Positions 18,127 through 26,525 of a stretch of DNA of 64,000 nt are shown here, piece after piece. The notes under the pieces were generated by a model, which saw only the letters and a list, made by a program, of their open reading frames with translations, was not told the DNA's origin and did not search any database. The first letter of the stretch is position 1; each line of letters begins with the position of its first letter. Both the position numbers and the translations under genes were made by a program. Source of the DNA: Salinilacustrithrix flava (GTDB lineage: Bacteria > Actinomycetota > Acidimicrobiia > Acidimicrobiales > Salinilacustritrichaceae); assembly GCF_041228405.1 (NCBI RefSeq), contig NZ_CP133888.1, forward strand, positions 1,984,001 to 2,048,000. The letters run 5' to 3'.

Positions 18127-18693
18127 ATGCACACGAACCCAACCCGAGGACGGCTCGTCCGACTCACCGGCTTGATCGCCGCCCTCGCGCTCGTCCTGGG
18201 TGCCTGCGGCGACGACGATGACACCGCGGCCGAGGACGACGAGACGACCACGACCGAAGCGGAGGAGACGACCACGACCGAAGCGGAGGAGACGACGACC
18301 ACCGAGGCCGAGGAGACGACGACCACGGTGGACATGGCGGCCGAGGAAGATGCTGTCGGCCTCGTCGCGGTCAGCTTCTTCGATCGGCTCGGCGCCGAGG
18401 ACATCGAGGGCGCCGCCGACTTCCTCGAGAACGGCGAGGCGAACATCCCCACGATCCGCCACTGCGCCAACCTGCTGCCCGGAGCCTCCATCAGGGTGCT
18501 CTCGACCGAGTTCACCGACGAGGCCACGGCAAGCATGATCTACGAGCTGTCGCTGAACGGTGAGGTCGTCCTCCCCGAGTCCGGCGGCGGCGCGGTCAAG
18601 GCCGACGGCGAGTGGCTCTTCGCCGAGAACAGCTGGCTGTCGCTGTACGACGCTGCGAAGGACTCCTGCACCGGGCCCGCTCCGGCGGCCTGA
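18127..18693 (+). CDS. Lipoprotein with ETTTTEAE repeats and an NTF2-like C-terminal region
   Basis: A 188-residue exported lipoprotein. The signal peptide ends LVLGAC with lipidated Cys27, followed by an acidic stretch and three and a half copies of ETTTTEAE (about residues 39-67), a flexible cell-envelope spacer. The rest (70-188; FFDRLGAEDIEGAADFL) has the look of an NTF2/SnoaL-like small domain, with two cysteines in HCANLL and DSC. No enzyme motif is seen. Third gene after livF, with AAGGAG upstream of the ATG, and closed by a strong hairpin at 18705. A substrate-capturing or envelope role beside the importer is inference. Confidence 0.75.
   Translation: MHTNPTRGRLVRLTGLIAALALVLGACGDDDDTAAEDDETTTTEAEETTTTEAEETTTTEAEETTTTVDMAAEEDAVGLVAVSFFDRLGAEDIEGAADFLENGEANIPTIRHCANLLPGASIRVLSTEFTDEATASMIYELSLNGEVVLPESGGGAVKADGEWLFAENSWLSLYDAAKDSCTGPAPAA
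18241..18327 (+). repeat. 24-bp in-frame tandem repeat
   Basis: Units of 24 bp begin at 18241, 18265, 18289 and 18313 (last partial). The first two are identical (gagacgaccacgaccgaagc...), and the third and fourth differ at synonymous positions. They encode ETTTTEAE repeats in the lipoprotein spacer and can change number by slippage. Confidence 0.85.
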
Positions 18694-18704
18694 CCGACAT
18701 GTCC

Positions 18705-18730
18705 GGGCGCCGGCCGACCGGCCGGCGCCC
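18705..18730 (+). terminator. Strong hairpin terminator after the Liv/lipoprotein operon
   Basis: A perfect 11-bp stem (gggcgccggcc / ggccggcgccc) with a GACC loop starts 12 bp after the lipoprotein stop and 21 bp before the next start codon. No U-tract. Confidence 0.65.
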
Positions 18731-18751
18731 ACCTCGACCGATGGGGAACCG

Positions 18752-20368
18752 ATGGCTGACGTCCAGCGAGTGAAGACCGATGCGACCACCGACATCGCGC
18801 CCCCGGGGTTCCACTACGGGGGTGAGGAGCACTGGCGCGCGGGCGTGTCGGGGGTCGACGAGCTCGACAGCGACGGCCCAGCTCCCTACGCCTACGGGGC
18901 CGAGGAGGCCTGGGCCGAGACCAGCCCGCGCCGACGTCGCCGGGCGGGAGCCTGGGGACCCTACGGCCGTCGACCGATCACCTTGCTCGCGCTGGTCGCA
19001 CTCATCGACGCCATCGACAAGGGGATCCTCCCCGGTGTGCTGACGAAGGTGCAGGAGGAGTTCGGCTTCGGTGACGCCCAGGCGGGCGTGCTCGGCACCG
19101 CCTTCATCTTCGCTGGCTTCCTCGTCGTGATCCCCGCGGGGTACCTGGCTGACCGCCACCGCCGCACCCGCATCATCGCCGGCGTCCTGGTCTCCTGGGG
19201 GGTGATCTCCGGCATGAACGCCGCCGTCCAGAACTACTGGCAGTTCCTGGGTGTGCGCGCCGCCCTCGGATTCGGCGAGACGATCGACAACCCGTCGTCG
19301 CAGTCGCTGATCGCGGACTACTACCCCCCGAACGTCCGTGGCCGGGCCTACGCGATGCAGCGGATCGCACCCACCGTCGGGACGGCGCTGGGCACCGGTC
19401 TCGGCGGCCTGGTGGCGTCGATCTTCGGGTGGCGCTGGGCATTCCTCCTCGTGGGTGTGCCGGGCTCGCTGCTCGCCATCGCGGTCTGGCGGCTGAAGGA
19501 GCCGCGCCGAGGCGAGAGCGACGAGTTCGACACCAGCGATGACACGGCCGAGACGGCGACGGAGGCCACCACCGCCCACGTCACCCTCGAGGTCACCGCC
19601 GAGGCCTCCGAGCTGGTCACGAGCGCCGCCGATGCCGAAGCGCCCGAAGCCGATCCCGGCAGCGACGTCTCGCAGGAGCGCACGTTCAAGCGGGACATCA
19701 GCCGGGTCATCCGCATCAAGACCCTGCGGTCGCTGATCGTGGGCACAGCCATCGCCGCGGGTGCGACCCAGGGCCTCGGCTTCTGGGCGCCAGCCTTCTA
19801 CGAGCGCCACTCGGGCCTCACCTCGGGCCAGGCGGCTGCGGTCACCGCCGGGGCCATCCTCTCGGGTGCGCTCTCGGGCACCTACCTGGGCGGGCTCGTC
19901 AGCGATCGGGCCCAGTCCCGGGCGATCGCCGGGGCGCCGATGCTCATCGCCGGCTACGCCCAGTTCGCCGGCGGCGTCCTGCTGATGCTGACCTTCCTCC
20001 CGGTGCCGCTGTGGTTCCGGGTTCCGGCGCAGATCGTCGGCGTGGCCCTGCTCGTCGCCGGGTTCCCCGCGCTCACCTCGATGATCGCCCAGGTGGTCCC
20101 GGCCAGCATCCGTGGCATCGCCTTCTCGGTCACCAGCTTCCTCGGGGCGGTGTCCGGTGCGCTGTCGCCGCTGGTGATCGGCATCGTGTCCGAGCAGTAC
20201 AGCTTCTCGGTCGACGGCGTCTCGAAGGGCCACCTCGCCAACTCGTTCCTCACCATCACCCCGCTGGTCCTCTTCGGCGCCCTCGTCGTGCTCCGGGGAC
20301 GCCGCTGGGTGGGTCACGACCTCGCGGTCGCGGCGGCGGAGCGTCGAGCCAACCGGTCCGTGGTCTGA
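18752..20368 (+). CDS. MFS transporter (spinster-like)
   Basis: A 538-residue integral membrane protein with about twelve predicted helices from about residue 72. A long soluble N-terminus (1-70) holds HYGGEEHWRAG. The helix 2-3 loop reads PAGYLADRHRRTRI, a classic MFS motif, and GWRWAFLLVGVPG is typical of spinster-like carriers. A 55-residue acidic central loop (about 255-310, rich in Glu, Ala and Thr) separates the two halves. Start chosen at ATG 18752; the upstream frame crosses the terminator hairpin. No KstR-like site lies just upstream. Possible anion or lipid-like substrate; direction unknown. Confidence 0.85.
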   Translation: MADVQRVKTDATTDIAPPGFHYGGEEHWRAGVSGVDELDSDGPAPYAYGAEEAWAETSPRRRRRAGAWGPYGRRPITLLALVALIDAIDKGILPGVLTKVQEEFGFGDAQAGVLGTAFIFAGFLVVIPAGYLADRHRRTRIIAGVLVSWGVISGMNAAVQNYWQFLGVRAALGFGETIDNPSSQSLIADYYPPNVRGRAYAMQRIAPTVGTALGTGLGGLVASIFGWRWAFLLVGVPGSLLAIAVWRLKEPRRGESDEFDTSDDTAETATEATTAHVTLEVTAEASELVTSAADAEAPEADPGSDVSQERTFKRDISRVIRIKTLRSLIVGTAIAAGATQGLGFWAPAFYERHSGLTSGQAAAVTAGAILSGALSGTYLGGLVSDRAQSRAIAGAPMLIAGYAQFAGGVLLMLTFLPVPLWFRVPAQIVGVALLVAGFPALTSMIAQVVPASIRGIAFSVTSFLGAVSGALSPLVIGIVSEQYSFSVDGVSKGHLANSFLTITPLVLFGALVVLRGRRWVGHDLAVAAAERRANRSVV

Positions 20369-20399
20369 CCGCCCGGGTCCGGGCGATCGACGGCATCTC

Positions 20400-21083
20400 G
20401 TGGAGCGTCTGCGCCCCATCGACCTGCTCGACCCCCTGGGCGTCGACGAGGTCGTCGTCGACGACGCGCTGCGCCAGATCGAGGTCTTCACCCCGGAGGG
20501 GTTGCTCCTCGCCCTGTGGCACGGACCGTCCGACGCATCGCGCGTGGTCATCCTCCTCGGTGGTGGTCTGGGTGGCACCCTCGGGCCCGCCGGCGCCCTC
20601 TACCACCGGCTCGGACGGCGTCTGGCGACGTCGGGCATCGGCGCGATCCGCATCCACTACCGCCGACCCGGAGACCTGGAGCGCTGCGTCGTGGACGCCG
20701 GTGCCGTGGCCGACCTCGCCGCCCAGCGGGGAGCTCGAGCGTTCGCGGTCGTGGGCCACAGCTTCGGTGGCGCCGTGGCCGTGAACCTCGGCGCCGCCAT
20801 CCCATCTGCCGTGGTCGGCGTGGCGACGCTGTCGACGCAGTCGGCCGGATGTCAGCCCGCAGCCGCTCTGGCGCCTCGCCCCTTCCTGCTGATCCACGGT
20901 GAGGACGACGAGATCGTCCCCGCGGCGAGCAGCCGCCAGGTCCAGCTGCTCGCCGGCGGCCACGGTGAGGTCGAGATCCTGCCCGGGGCGGGCCACGGGC
21001 TCTCCGGTGTCGCCGAGCACGTCGAGCTGCGGTTGCTCGACTGGATCCAGACGACGTTCGCCGGAAGTCGCGCGCAAGAATAG
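20400..21083 (+). CDS. Alpha/beta-hydrolase family protein
   Basis: A 227-residue alpha/beta-hydrolase. The nucleophile elbow is GHSFGG with Ser121, the acid lies in IHGEDDEIVP and the histidine in GAGHGLSG, a complete dienelactone-hydrolase/serine-hydrolase-type triad. An oxyanion-type GGGLGGTLGPAG (54-65) precedes it. GTG start, 31 bp after the MFS stop. The TAG stop (21081-21083) is also the first three bases of the KstR-like operator for the downstream gene. Candidate ester, lactone or thioester hydrolase; substrate unknown. Confidence 0.85.
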   Translation: MERLRPIDLLDPLGVDEVVVDDALRQIEVFTPEGLLLALWHGPSDASRVVILLGGGLGGTLGPAGALYHRLGRRLATSGIGAIRIHYRRPGDLERCVVDAGAVADLAAQRGARAFAVVGHSFGGAVAVNLGAAIPSAVVGVATLSTQSAGCQPAAALAPRPFLLIHGEDDEIVPAASSRQVQLLAGGHGEVEILPGAGHGLSGVAEHVELRLLDWIQTTFAGSRAQE

Positions 21084-21094
21084 AATCTGTTCTA
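21081..21094. promoter_or_regulatory. KstR-like operator (AAT variant)
   Basis: The sequence tagaatctgttcta has one change from TnnAACnnGTTnnA (AAT for AAC). It overlaps the stop codon of the hydrolase gene and lies 32 bp before the F420-type oxidoreductase. A possible -10 TAATAAT begins at its right edge. Confidence 0.65.
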
Positions 21095-21126
21095 ATAATT
21101 CGGAACCACACGACGGAGGTCTCCTC

Positions 21127-22167
21127 ATGAAGCTCGGTCTTCAGCTCGGCTACTGGCAGGCGCAACCACCCACGGACACGCTGGAGAAGGTCCTGGAGGC
21201 CGAGAAGCTCGGCTACGACATCGTCTTCACCGCCGAGTCGTGGGGATCGGATGCCTTCTCGCCCCTGGCATGGGTCGGGTCGAGCACCTCCACGATCCGT
21301 CTGGCCACCGCCGTCGTGCAGATCTCGGCGCGCCAGCCCACCTCGGTCGCCATGCACGCGCTCACCCTCGACCACCTCAGCGGTGGGCGCCACACGCTGG
21401 GGCTGGGTCTGTCGGGGCCGCAGGTCGTCGAGGGTTGGTACGGCCGGCCCTTCGGCAAGCCGCTCGGTCGGACGCGGGAGTACGTCGACATCATCCGTCA
21501 GGTGCTCGCTCGCCAGGGTCCGGTCACCAGCGACGGCCCCCACTACCCGTTGCCGTACACGGGCGAGGGTGCCCTCGGCATGGGCAAGCCGCTCAAGCCC
21601 ATCGTGCACCCCCTGCGCGAGGACCTTCCGATCTGGATCGGCAGCGAGGGCCCGAAGAACGTCGCGCTCACCGCAGAGATCGCCGACGGCTGGTTGCCCA
21701 TCTACTACTCCCCGAAGGTCGCCGGGATGTACAACGAGTGGCTCGACGAGGGTTTCGCCCGGCCTGGCGCCCGTCGAGATCGAGCGAGCTTCGAGATCGC
21801 GGCCAACTGCGGCGTGGTGGTGACCGACGATCGTGATGCGGTGCTCGACCAGATGAAGAGCGGCCTCGCCTTCTACATCGGCGGCATGGGGGCCAAGGAG
21901 ATGAACTTCCACAAGAACGTCTTCGCCCGCATGGGGTACGAGAAGGAGGCCGACGAGATCCAGGACCTCTTCTACGAGGGCGAGCGCGACAAGGCCATCG
22001 CAGCCGTGCCCCGCGAGGCCGTGGCCGACATCAACCTCGTGGGCACGAAGGAGCAGATCCGCGACGACCTGGCAGCCTGGGAGGAGGCCGGCATCACGCA
22101 CCTCGTCATCGGTGGGCGCGATCTCGACCAGATCCGTCTCGTGGCCGACGTCATCCTCGGCGCCTGA
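21127..22167 (+). CDS. LLM-class (F420-type) oxidoreductase
   Basis: A 346-residue bacterial-luciferase-like TIM-barrel protein of the F420-dependent group. It begins KLGLQLGYW and has TAESWGSDAFSPLAW, a strand-2 STIRLATAVVQISARQP block and GGRHTLGLGLSGPQVVEGWYG, the typical LLM F420 pattern. C-terminal THLVIGGRDLDQIR fits the family. Start ATG 21127 follows GGAGG. Family members move a hydride between F420 and a ketone, alcohol, enone or imine; a steroid- or isoprenoid-type ketone or olefin is a reasonable guess from context. Coupled to the thiolase-like gene 11 bp downstream. Confidence 0.9.
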   Translation: MKLGLQLGYWQAQPPTDTLEKVLEAEKLGYDIVFTAESWGSDAFSPLAWVGSSTSTIRLATAVVQISARQPTSVAMHALTLDHLSGGRHTLGLGLSGPQVVEGWYGRPFGKPLGRTREYVDIIRQVLARQGPVTSDGPHYPLPYTGEGALGMGKPLKPIVHPLREDLPIWIGSEGPKNVALTAEIADGWLPIYYSPKVAGMYNEWLDEGFARPGARRDRASFEIAANCGVVVTDDRDAVLDQMKSGLAFYIGGMGAKEMNFHKNVFARMGYEKEADEIQDLFYEGERDKAIAAVPREAVADINLVGTKEQIRDDLAAWEEAGITHLVIGGRDLDQIRLVADVILGA

Positions 22168-22178
22168 GCGGCGAGCCG

Positions 22179-23678
22179 ATGGACCCATCCAGCCCGGTGA
22201 TCGTCGGCGTCGGTCAGGTCGCCAACCGGTCCGACGACGTCGTCGACGCCCTCGACCTGCTCGAGGTCGCGGCTCGAGCGGCGCTGGGCGACGCCGGCGG
22301 CTCGCTCCGGGGTCGCCTGACGTCGATCGTCACCCAGCCGATCAGCATCGCCGACGAGGACTCGGCGGCGCTGCTGGCTGACCGCCTCGATCGGCCCGGA
22401 GCCGAGGTCGGGATCGGGCGCATCAACGGCGCCATGCCCCAGAAGCTCGTGGCGGCTGCCTGCGACGCCGTGAGGACTGGCCGCCACGACGCCGTCCTGG
22501 TGGCGGGCGCCCTGGCCGACGCCTCCGCGGTGCGTCTGGCGCGGTCCCGTCCCGGTGCCGAAGACGCGACCTGGACCGGGCAGATGCGGGGCGGTGACGG
22601 GGGTGATCGGCGGCTCCCCCCGCCGTACCAGGTGGCCAACGCCGAGGTGCAGGCGCAGTCGCTGCTGCCGGCCATCTCCTACGCCCTGCTCGAGAGCGTG
22701 TTCGCCGCCGAGGCCGGGCGCACACCGGCCGAGCAGCGTGCCTGGCTCGGCGAGGTCCTGGCGCCCTTCACCCGCGCCGCGGCGCGGTGGCCCGACGTCG
22801 CCTGGTTCCCCCACGAGCGGAGCGCCGCCGAGATCGCCGAGGTCCGAGCCGACAACCGGTTGGTCGGCGAGCCCTACACCAAGGTGATGAACGCCTTCCC
22901 CACGGTCGACCAGGCCGCCGCCGTCGTGGTGACCACCGTGGGCACGGCTCGAGATGCCGGGGTCCCGGCCGATCGCATGGTGTTCCCCTGGTCGGCAGCC
23001 GCGTGCGACGAGGCGGACCTCCCGTCACGACGGCGCCGCCTCGCCCGCTCCGGCGCGCTGGACGCGGTCGCCGAGCGAGCCCTCGGCGCCGCCGGGATCG
23101 GGGCCGACGACCTCGGCATCATCGACATCTACTCGTGCTTCCCGTCCGCGGTGCAGTACGCCACGGCCGCCCTCGGCATCGACCCGCTCGACGCTCGCGG
23201 CCTCTCGGTCACCGGGGGGCTGCCCTTCTTCGGCGGACCGGGCGGCAACTACGGCACACACGCGATCGCCTGCCTCGTCGAGCGGTGCAGGGAGCAGCCG
23301 GACCAGCTGGCGTGGGCATCGGGGCTCGGCGGGTTGGTCACCTCCCACGCGGCCGGGGTCTACGGAGGCACGCCCCCGCCCCGTGGGTTCCGGCACGTGG
23401 ACTGCTCCGACGTCGAGGCCTCCCTGCGCGAGGACAGCGTGGAGATCGCGCTGGATCGTCGCGGCCGGGCCACGGTCGAGGCCATGACGGTCTTCCATGA
23501 CCGCGACGGCACGCAGTCGGCCGCACCGGTGATCGTGAGCTGGCCCGACGGCAGCCGGTCGGGTGCGCAGCCGGCGGATCCCGAGCTGGCCTCGGAGCTG
23601 GTCGGGCGGAGCCTCGTGGGGAGCGAGGTCCGCATCGCTCCCGGTGACGAGGGAACCCCGCGCTACGAGCTCCTCTGA
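22179..23678 (+). CDS. Thiolase-like protein with additional C-terminal domain (TLP1-like, second copy)
   Basis: A 499-residue paralogue of 5445-6998. It has the same core landmarks (SVTGGLPFFGGPGGNYGTHA near residues 345-364; LGIIDIYSCFPSAVQ) and a C-terminal extension (after about 415) as in thiolase-like protein type 1. The position of the thiolase nucleophile reads RINGAMPQKLV, with no Cys, so ordinary thiolysis is unlikely. It shares an operator with the F420-type oxidoreductase upstream. Its role may be CoA-ester binding or carbon-carbon cleavage by retro-aldol chemistry; this is not established for the family. Confidence 0.83.
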   Translation: MDPSSPVIVGVGQVANRSDDVVDALDLLEVAARAALGDAGGSLRGRLTSIVTQPISIADEDSAALLADRLDRPGAEVGIGRINGAMPQKLVAAACDAVRTGRHDAVLVAGALADASAVRLARSRPGAEDATWTGQMRGGDGGDRRLPPPYQVANAEVQAQSLLPAISYALLESVFAAEAGRTPAEQRAWLGEVLAPFTRAAARWPDVAWFPHERSAAEIAEVRADNRLVGEPYTKVMNAFPTVDQAAAVVVTTVGTARDAGVPADRMVFPWSAAACDEADLPSRRRRLARSGALDAVAERALGAAGIGADDLGIIDIYSCFPSAVQYATAALGIDPLDARGLSVTGGLPFFGGPGGNYGTHAIACLVERCREQPDQLAWASGLGGLVTSHAAGVYGGTPPPRGFRHVDCSDVEASLREDSVEIALDRRGRATVEAMTVFHDRDGTQSAAPVIVSWPDGSRSGAQPADPELASELVGRSLVGSEVRIAPGDEGTPRYELL

Positions 23679-23700
23679 ACAGTGCCGCTGCACAGGAAAC

Positions 23701-23714
23701 TAGAACGCGTTACT
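23701..23714. promoter_or_regulatory. KstR-like operator upstream of the aldehyde dehydrogenase
   Basis: The sequence tagaacgcgttact matches seven of eight fixed positions (final T for A). It lies 52 bp before the start codon at 23767. Confidence 0.65.
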
Positions 23715-23766
23715 GTCCCGACCCGATGCGGTCGTGAGCGCGACCGCGGCGACAGGAGGAGCGAAG

Positions 23767-25239
23767 ATGCACCAGCATGAGCGACTGCCCATCGGTGGGG
23801 AGTGGGTCGAGCCGACGTCGGACGAGGTGATCGAGGTCATCTCGCCGAGCACGGAGCAGGTCGTGGGTCGTGTGCCCCACGCGTCCACCGCCGACATCGA
23901 CCGAGCGGTCGCCGCGGCTCGCTCCGCCTTCGACACCGGTCCGTGGTCCCGCACGAGCCCTGACGAGCGGGCCGACGTGATGGCGCGGATCAGCGCCATC
24001 ATGAAGGAGCGGGCCGAGGAGATCGCTCGCCTGATCACCGAGCAGAACGGGTCCCCGATCTCCTGGTCGATCGGCGCCCAGGCGTGGGCGTCGATCATGG
24101 TCCTCGACTACTACACCGAGCTCGCCCGCGAGTTCCCCTTCGAGGAGCTGCGGACCGGCGCCATGGGCCAGACGCTGGTCCGCCAGCAGCCTGTGGGCGT
24201 CGTTGGCGCGATCGTGCCGTGGAACGTCCCCATGTTCGTGACGATGCTCAAGGTGGCACCGGCGCTCGCGGCGGGCGCGACCATCGTGCTCAAGCCCGCC
24301 CCCGAGACGCCGCTGGACGCCTTCCTGCTCGCCGAGATCGTCGAGGAGGCCGGCCTCCCTGCCGGTGTGCTCAACGTCGTCCCCGCGGGGCGTGAGGTGA
24401 GCGAGCACCTGGTGCGCCACCCCGATGTCGACAAGATCGGCTTCACCGGGAGCTCGACCGCTGGTCGGCGCATCGCCTCCCTGTGCGGTGAGCAGCTCAA
24501 GCGGGTGACGCTCGAGCTCGGCGGGAAGTCCGCCGCGATCATCCTCGACGACGTCGACCTCGATGTCGCGATGCCACAGCTCCACCAAGCCGCCACCATG
24601 AACACCGGGCAGGCCTGCGTGGCGCAGACGCGGATCCTGGCGTCTCGTGGCCGCCACGACGAGGTGGTGGACCGGCTGGTCGAGCTGACCAAGGCGCAGA
24701 TCGTCGGCGACCCGTTCGACCCCGCCACCACCGTGGGGCCGCTCGTGGCCGAGCGCCAGCGCGACCGCGTCGAGCACTACATCGCAGCCGGGCGCGACGA
24801 GGGCGCCAAGCTGGTGATCGGCGGAGGACGGCCCCAGGACCTCGATCGGGGCTGGTTCGTGGAGCCCACGGTGTTCGCCGGTGTCGACAACTCCATGACC
24901 ATCGCCCAGGAGGAGATCTTCGGACCCGTGGTCTCGGTGATCCCCTTCGAGGACGAGGCCGATGCGCTCCGCATCGCCAACGACTCGTCCTATGGCCTCT
25001 CCGGTTCCGTGTGGAGCGCAGACGTCGAGCACGGCATCGAGCTCGCCCGCCGCGTGCAGACGGGGAGCATCACCGTGAACGGGTTCACGCTCGCGTTCCA
25101 CGCCCCCTTCGGGGGCTGGAAGCAGTCCGGCCTTGGACGCGAGATGGGCCCCGAGGGCCTGCAGGCCTACCTGGAGTCCACCCAGCTCAACGTGCCGGCC
25201 GGGCACGCTGGCGGTGGGCAGACCCCGGTCGGAGCCTGA
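23767..25239 (+). CDS. Aldehyde dehydrogenase, NAD(P)-dependent
   Basis: A 490-residue member of the aldehyde dehydrogenase superfamily, of usual length. IVPWNVP (oxyanion Asn), FTGSS and LELGGKS (general-base Glu near 257) are present, and the catalytic Cys is in NTGQACVAQTR near 289. Rossmann-like NAD site VLKPAPETPL. It oxidises an aldehyde to the carboxylate, which the nearby acyl-CoA ligases could then activate; this would follow a P450 hydroxylation and the alcohol dehydrogenase at 9539. Start ATG 23767 with AGGAGGAG upstream. Behind its own KstR-like operator. Confidence 0.93.
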   Translation: MHQHERLPIGGEWVEPTSDEVIEVISPSTEQVVGRVPHASTADIDRAVAAARSAFDTGPWSRTSPDERADVMARISAIMKERAEEIARLITEQNGSPISWSIGAQAWASIMVLDYYTELAREFPFEELRTGAMGQTLVRQQPVGVVGAIVPWNVPMFVTMLKVAPALAAGATIVLKPAPETPLDAFLLAEIVEEAGLPAGVLNVVPAGREVSEHLVRHPDVDKIGFTGSSTAGRRIASLCGEQLKRVTLELGGKSAAIILDDVDLDVAMPQLHQAATMNTGQACVAQTRILASRGRHDEVVDRLVELTKAQIVGDPFDPATTVGPLVAERQRDRVEHYIAAGRDEGAKLVIGGGRPQDLDRGWFVEPTVFAGVDNSMTIAQEEIFGPVVSVIPFEDEADALRIANDSSYGLSGSVWSADVEHGIELARRVQTGSITVNGFTLAFHAPFGGWKQSGLGREMGPEGLQAYLESTQLNVPAGHAGGGQTPVGA

Positions 25240-25245
25240 GCCGAG

Positions 25246-25308
25246 ATGACCGATCAGACCGCGGCGGTGTCCCCCGAGGAGCTCCGCGAGCTCCAGGTCC
25301 TGCGCTGA
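25246..25308 (+). CDS. Possible 20-codon leader or remnant ORF
   Basis: ATG 25246 to TGA 25308 encodes MTDQTAAVSPEELRELQVLR. It fills the whole gap between the aldehyde dehydrogenase and the racemase, and its stop overlaps the racemase ATG (TGATG). That suits translational coupling, or it is the remnant of a lost gene end. No family is recognisable and it could be chance. Confidence 0.3.
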   Translation: MTDQTAAVSPEELRELQVLR

Positions 25309-26441
25309 TGGCCGGGCCGCTCAGTGGCTGCCGGGTCGTCGAGCTCGCCGGGATCGGCCCGGCGCCCTTCGCCGGGATGGTGCTCGCGGATGCGGGTGCC
25401 GATGTGATCACGGTGGACCGTCCGCCGTACGCGAAGCAGGCGGGCTTCGGCGCGACCGGAGGGGTCCTGGCGCGTGGGAAGCGCTCGGTGGCCGTCGATC
25501 TCAAGCATCCCGAGGGACCCGAGACGGTCCTGCGCCTCATCGAGGGTGCCGACGCGCTGATCGAGGGCTTCCGTCCCGGGGTCACCGAGCGCCTGGGCCT
25601 CGGCCCGGCCGAGTGCCATGCCCGGAACCGTGCACTCGTGTACGGCCGGATGACGGGGTTCGGGCAGTCCGGCCCGCTCGCCCACGCCGCCGGACACGAC
25701 ATCAACTACATCGCGCTCGGTGGCGTGCTGGCGTCGGTCGGACGGGCCGGCCAACCACCCACGCCTCCGCTCAACCTCGTCGGCGACTTCGGCGGCGGGG
25801 GCATGCTCCTCGCGTTCGGCGTGCTCGCCGCGCTGGTCCACGCCCGAGCCACCGGTGAGGGCCAGACCGTCGACGCGGCCATGGTCGAGGGCTCGGCGCT
25901 GCTGATGGCGCCCTTCTTCCCGGGGCGTGCGCAGTGGCCCGGCCGGGGGCGGGGGATGCTCGACTCCGGTTCTCACTTCTACGACGCGTACGAGACCTCT
26001 GACGGCAAGTGGGTCTCGGTCGGCGCGATCGAGCCCCAGTTCTACGCCGAGCTGCTGGACCGGCTCGGGATCGATCCCGACGAGCTCGGTCCCCAGATGG
26101 ACCCCTCCACGTGGCCAGCGGCCAAGGAGCGCATCGCCACGGTGTTCCGCACCCGCACCCGCGACGAGTGGTGCGAGCTGCTCGAGGGGACCGACGCGTG
26201 CTTCGCCCCGGCGCTCGAGCTGTCCGAGGTCGCCGACCACGAGCACAACCGAGCGCGGGAGGCCTACGTCGAGGTCGACGGGCAGCTGCAGCCCGCACCG
26301 GCGCCCCGCTTCGACCGCACGGTGAGCGAGGTTCGGGTGACCGCACCGACCGCGGGGTCCCACACCGATGAGGTGCTGGCCGAGGCGGGATTTCAGCAGC
26401 GGGAGATCGAGCAGCTGCGCGAAGGGCGAGCCGTGGCATGA
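25308..26441 (+). CDS. Alpha-methylacyl-CoA racemase-like class III CoA-transferase
   Basis: A 377-residue single-domain member of the CaiB/BaiF family. It carries the active-site signature of alpha-methylacyl-CoA racemases: His130-Asp131 in GHDINYIALGG and Asp160 in NLVGDFGGGGM, aligning with the catalytic His/Asp pair of mycobacterial MCR. The racemase interconverts 2R and 2S methyl-branched acyl-CoA esters, which is needed before FadE-type dehydrogenation of steroid or isoprenoid side chains. It directly precedes the FadE29/FadE28-like pair and a CYP125-like P450. Start ATG 25308 overlaps the small ORF stop. Confidence 0.9.
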   Translation: MAGPLSGCRVVELAGIGPAPFAGMVLADAGADVITVDRPPYAKQAGFGATGGVLARGKRSVAVDLKHPEGPETVLRLIEGADALIEGFRPGVTERLGLGPAECHARNRALVYGRMTGFGQSGPLAHAAGHDINYIALGGVLASVGRAGQPPTPPLNLVGDFGGGGMLLAFGVLAALVHARATGEGQTVDAAMVEGSALLMAPFFPGRAQWPGRGRGMLDSGSHFYDAYETSDGKWVSVGAIEPQFYAELLDRLGIDPDELGPQMDPSTWPAAKERIATVFRTRTRDEWCELLEGTDACFAPALELSEVADHEHNRAREAYVEVDGQLQPAPAPRFDRTVSEVRVTAPTAGSHTDEVLAEAGFQQREIEQLREGRAVA

Positions 26442-26477
26442 GGTACTGGACAGCGGTGACGGCGAGCCGATAAGAAT

Positions 26478-26491
26478 TGAAACGGGTTCTA
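26478..26491. promoter_or_regulatory. KstR-like operator upstream of the acyl-CoA dehydrogenase/P450 operon
   Basis: The sequence tgaaacgggttcta is a full match to TnnAACnnGTTnnA, 34 bp before the start codon at 26526. The right half runs into TAGTAG, a plausible -10. Confidence 0.75.
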
Positions 26492-26525
26492 GTAGATGAG
26501 GAACTCACGTTCCGAGGAGGAATCG

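Noticed and set aside
18241..18327. CRISPR-like or regulatory repeat
   Set aside because: The 24-bp units have no spacers, stay in frame and encode a Thr/Glu-rich protein linker.
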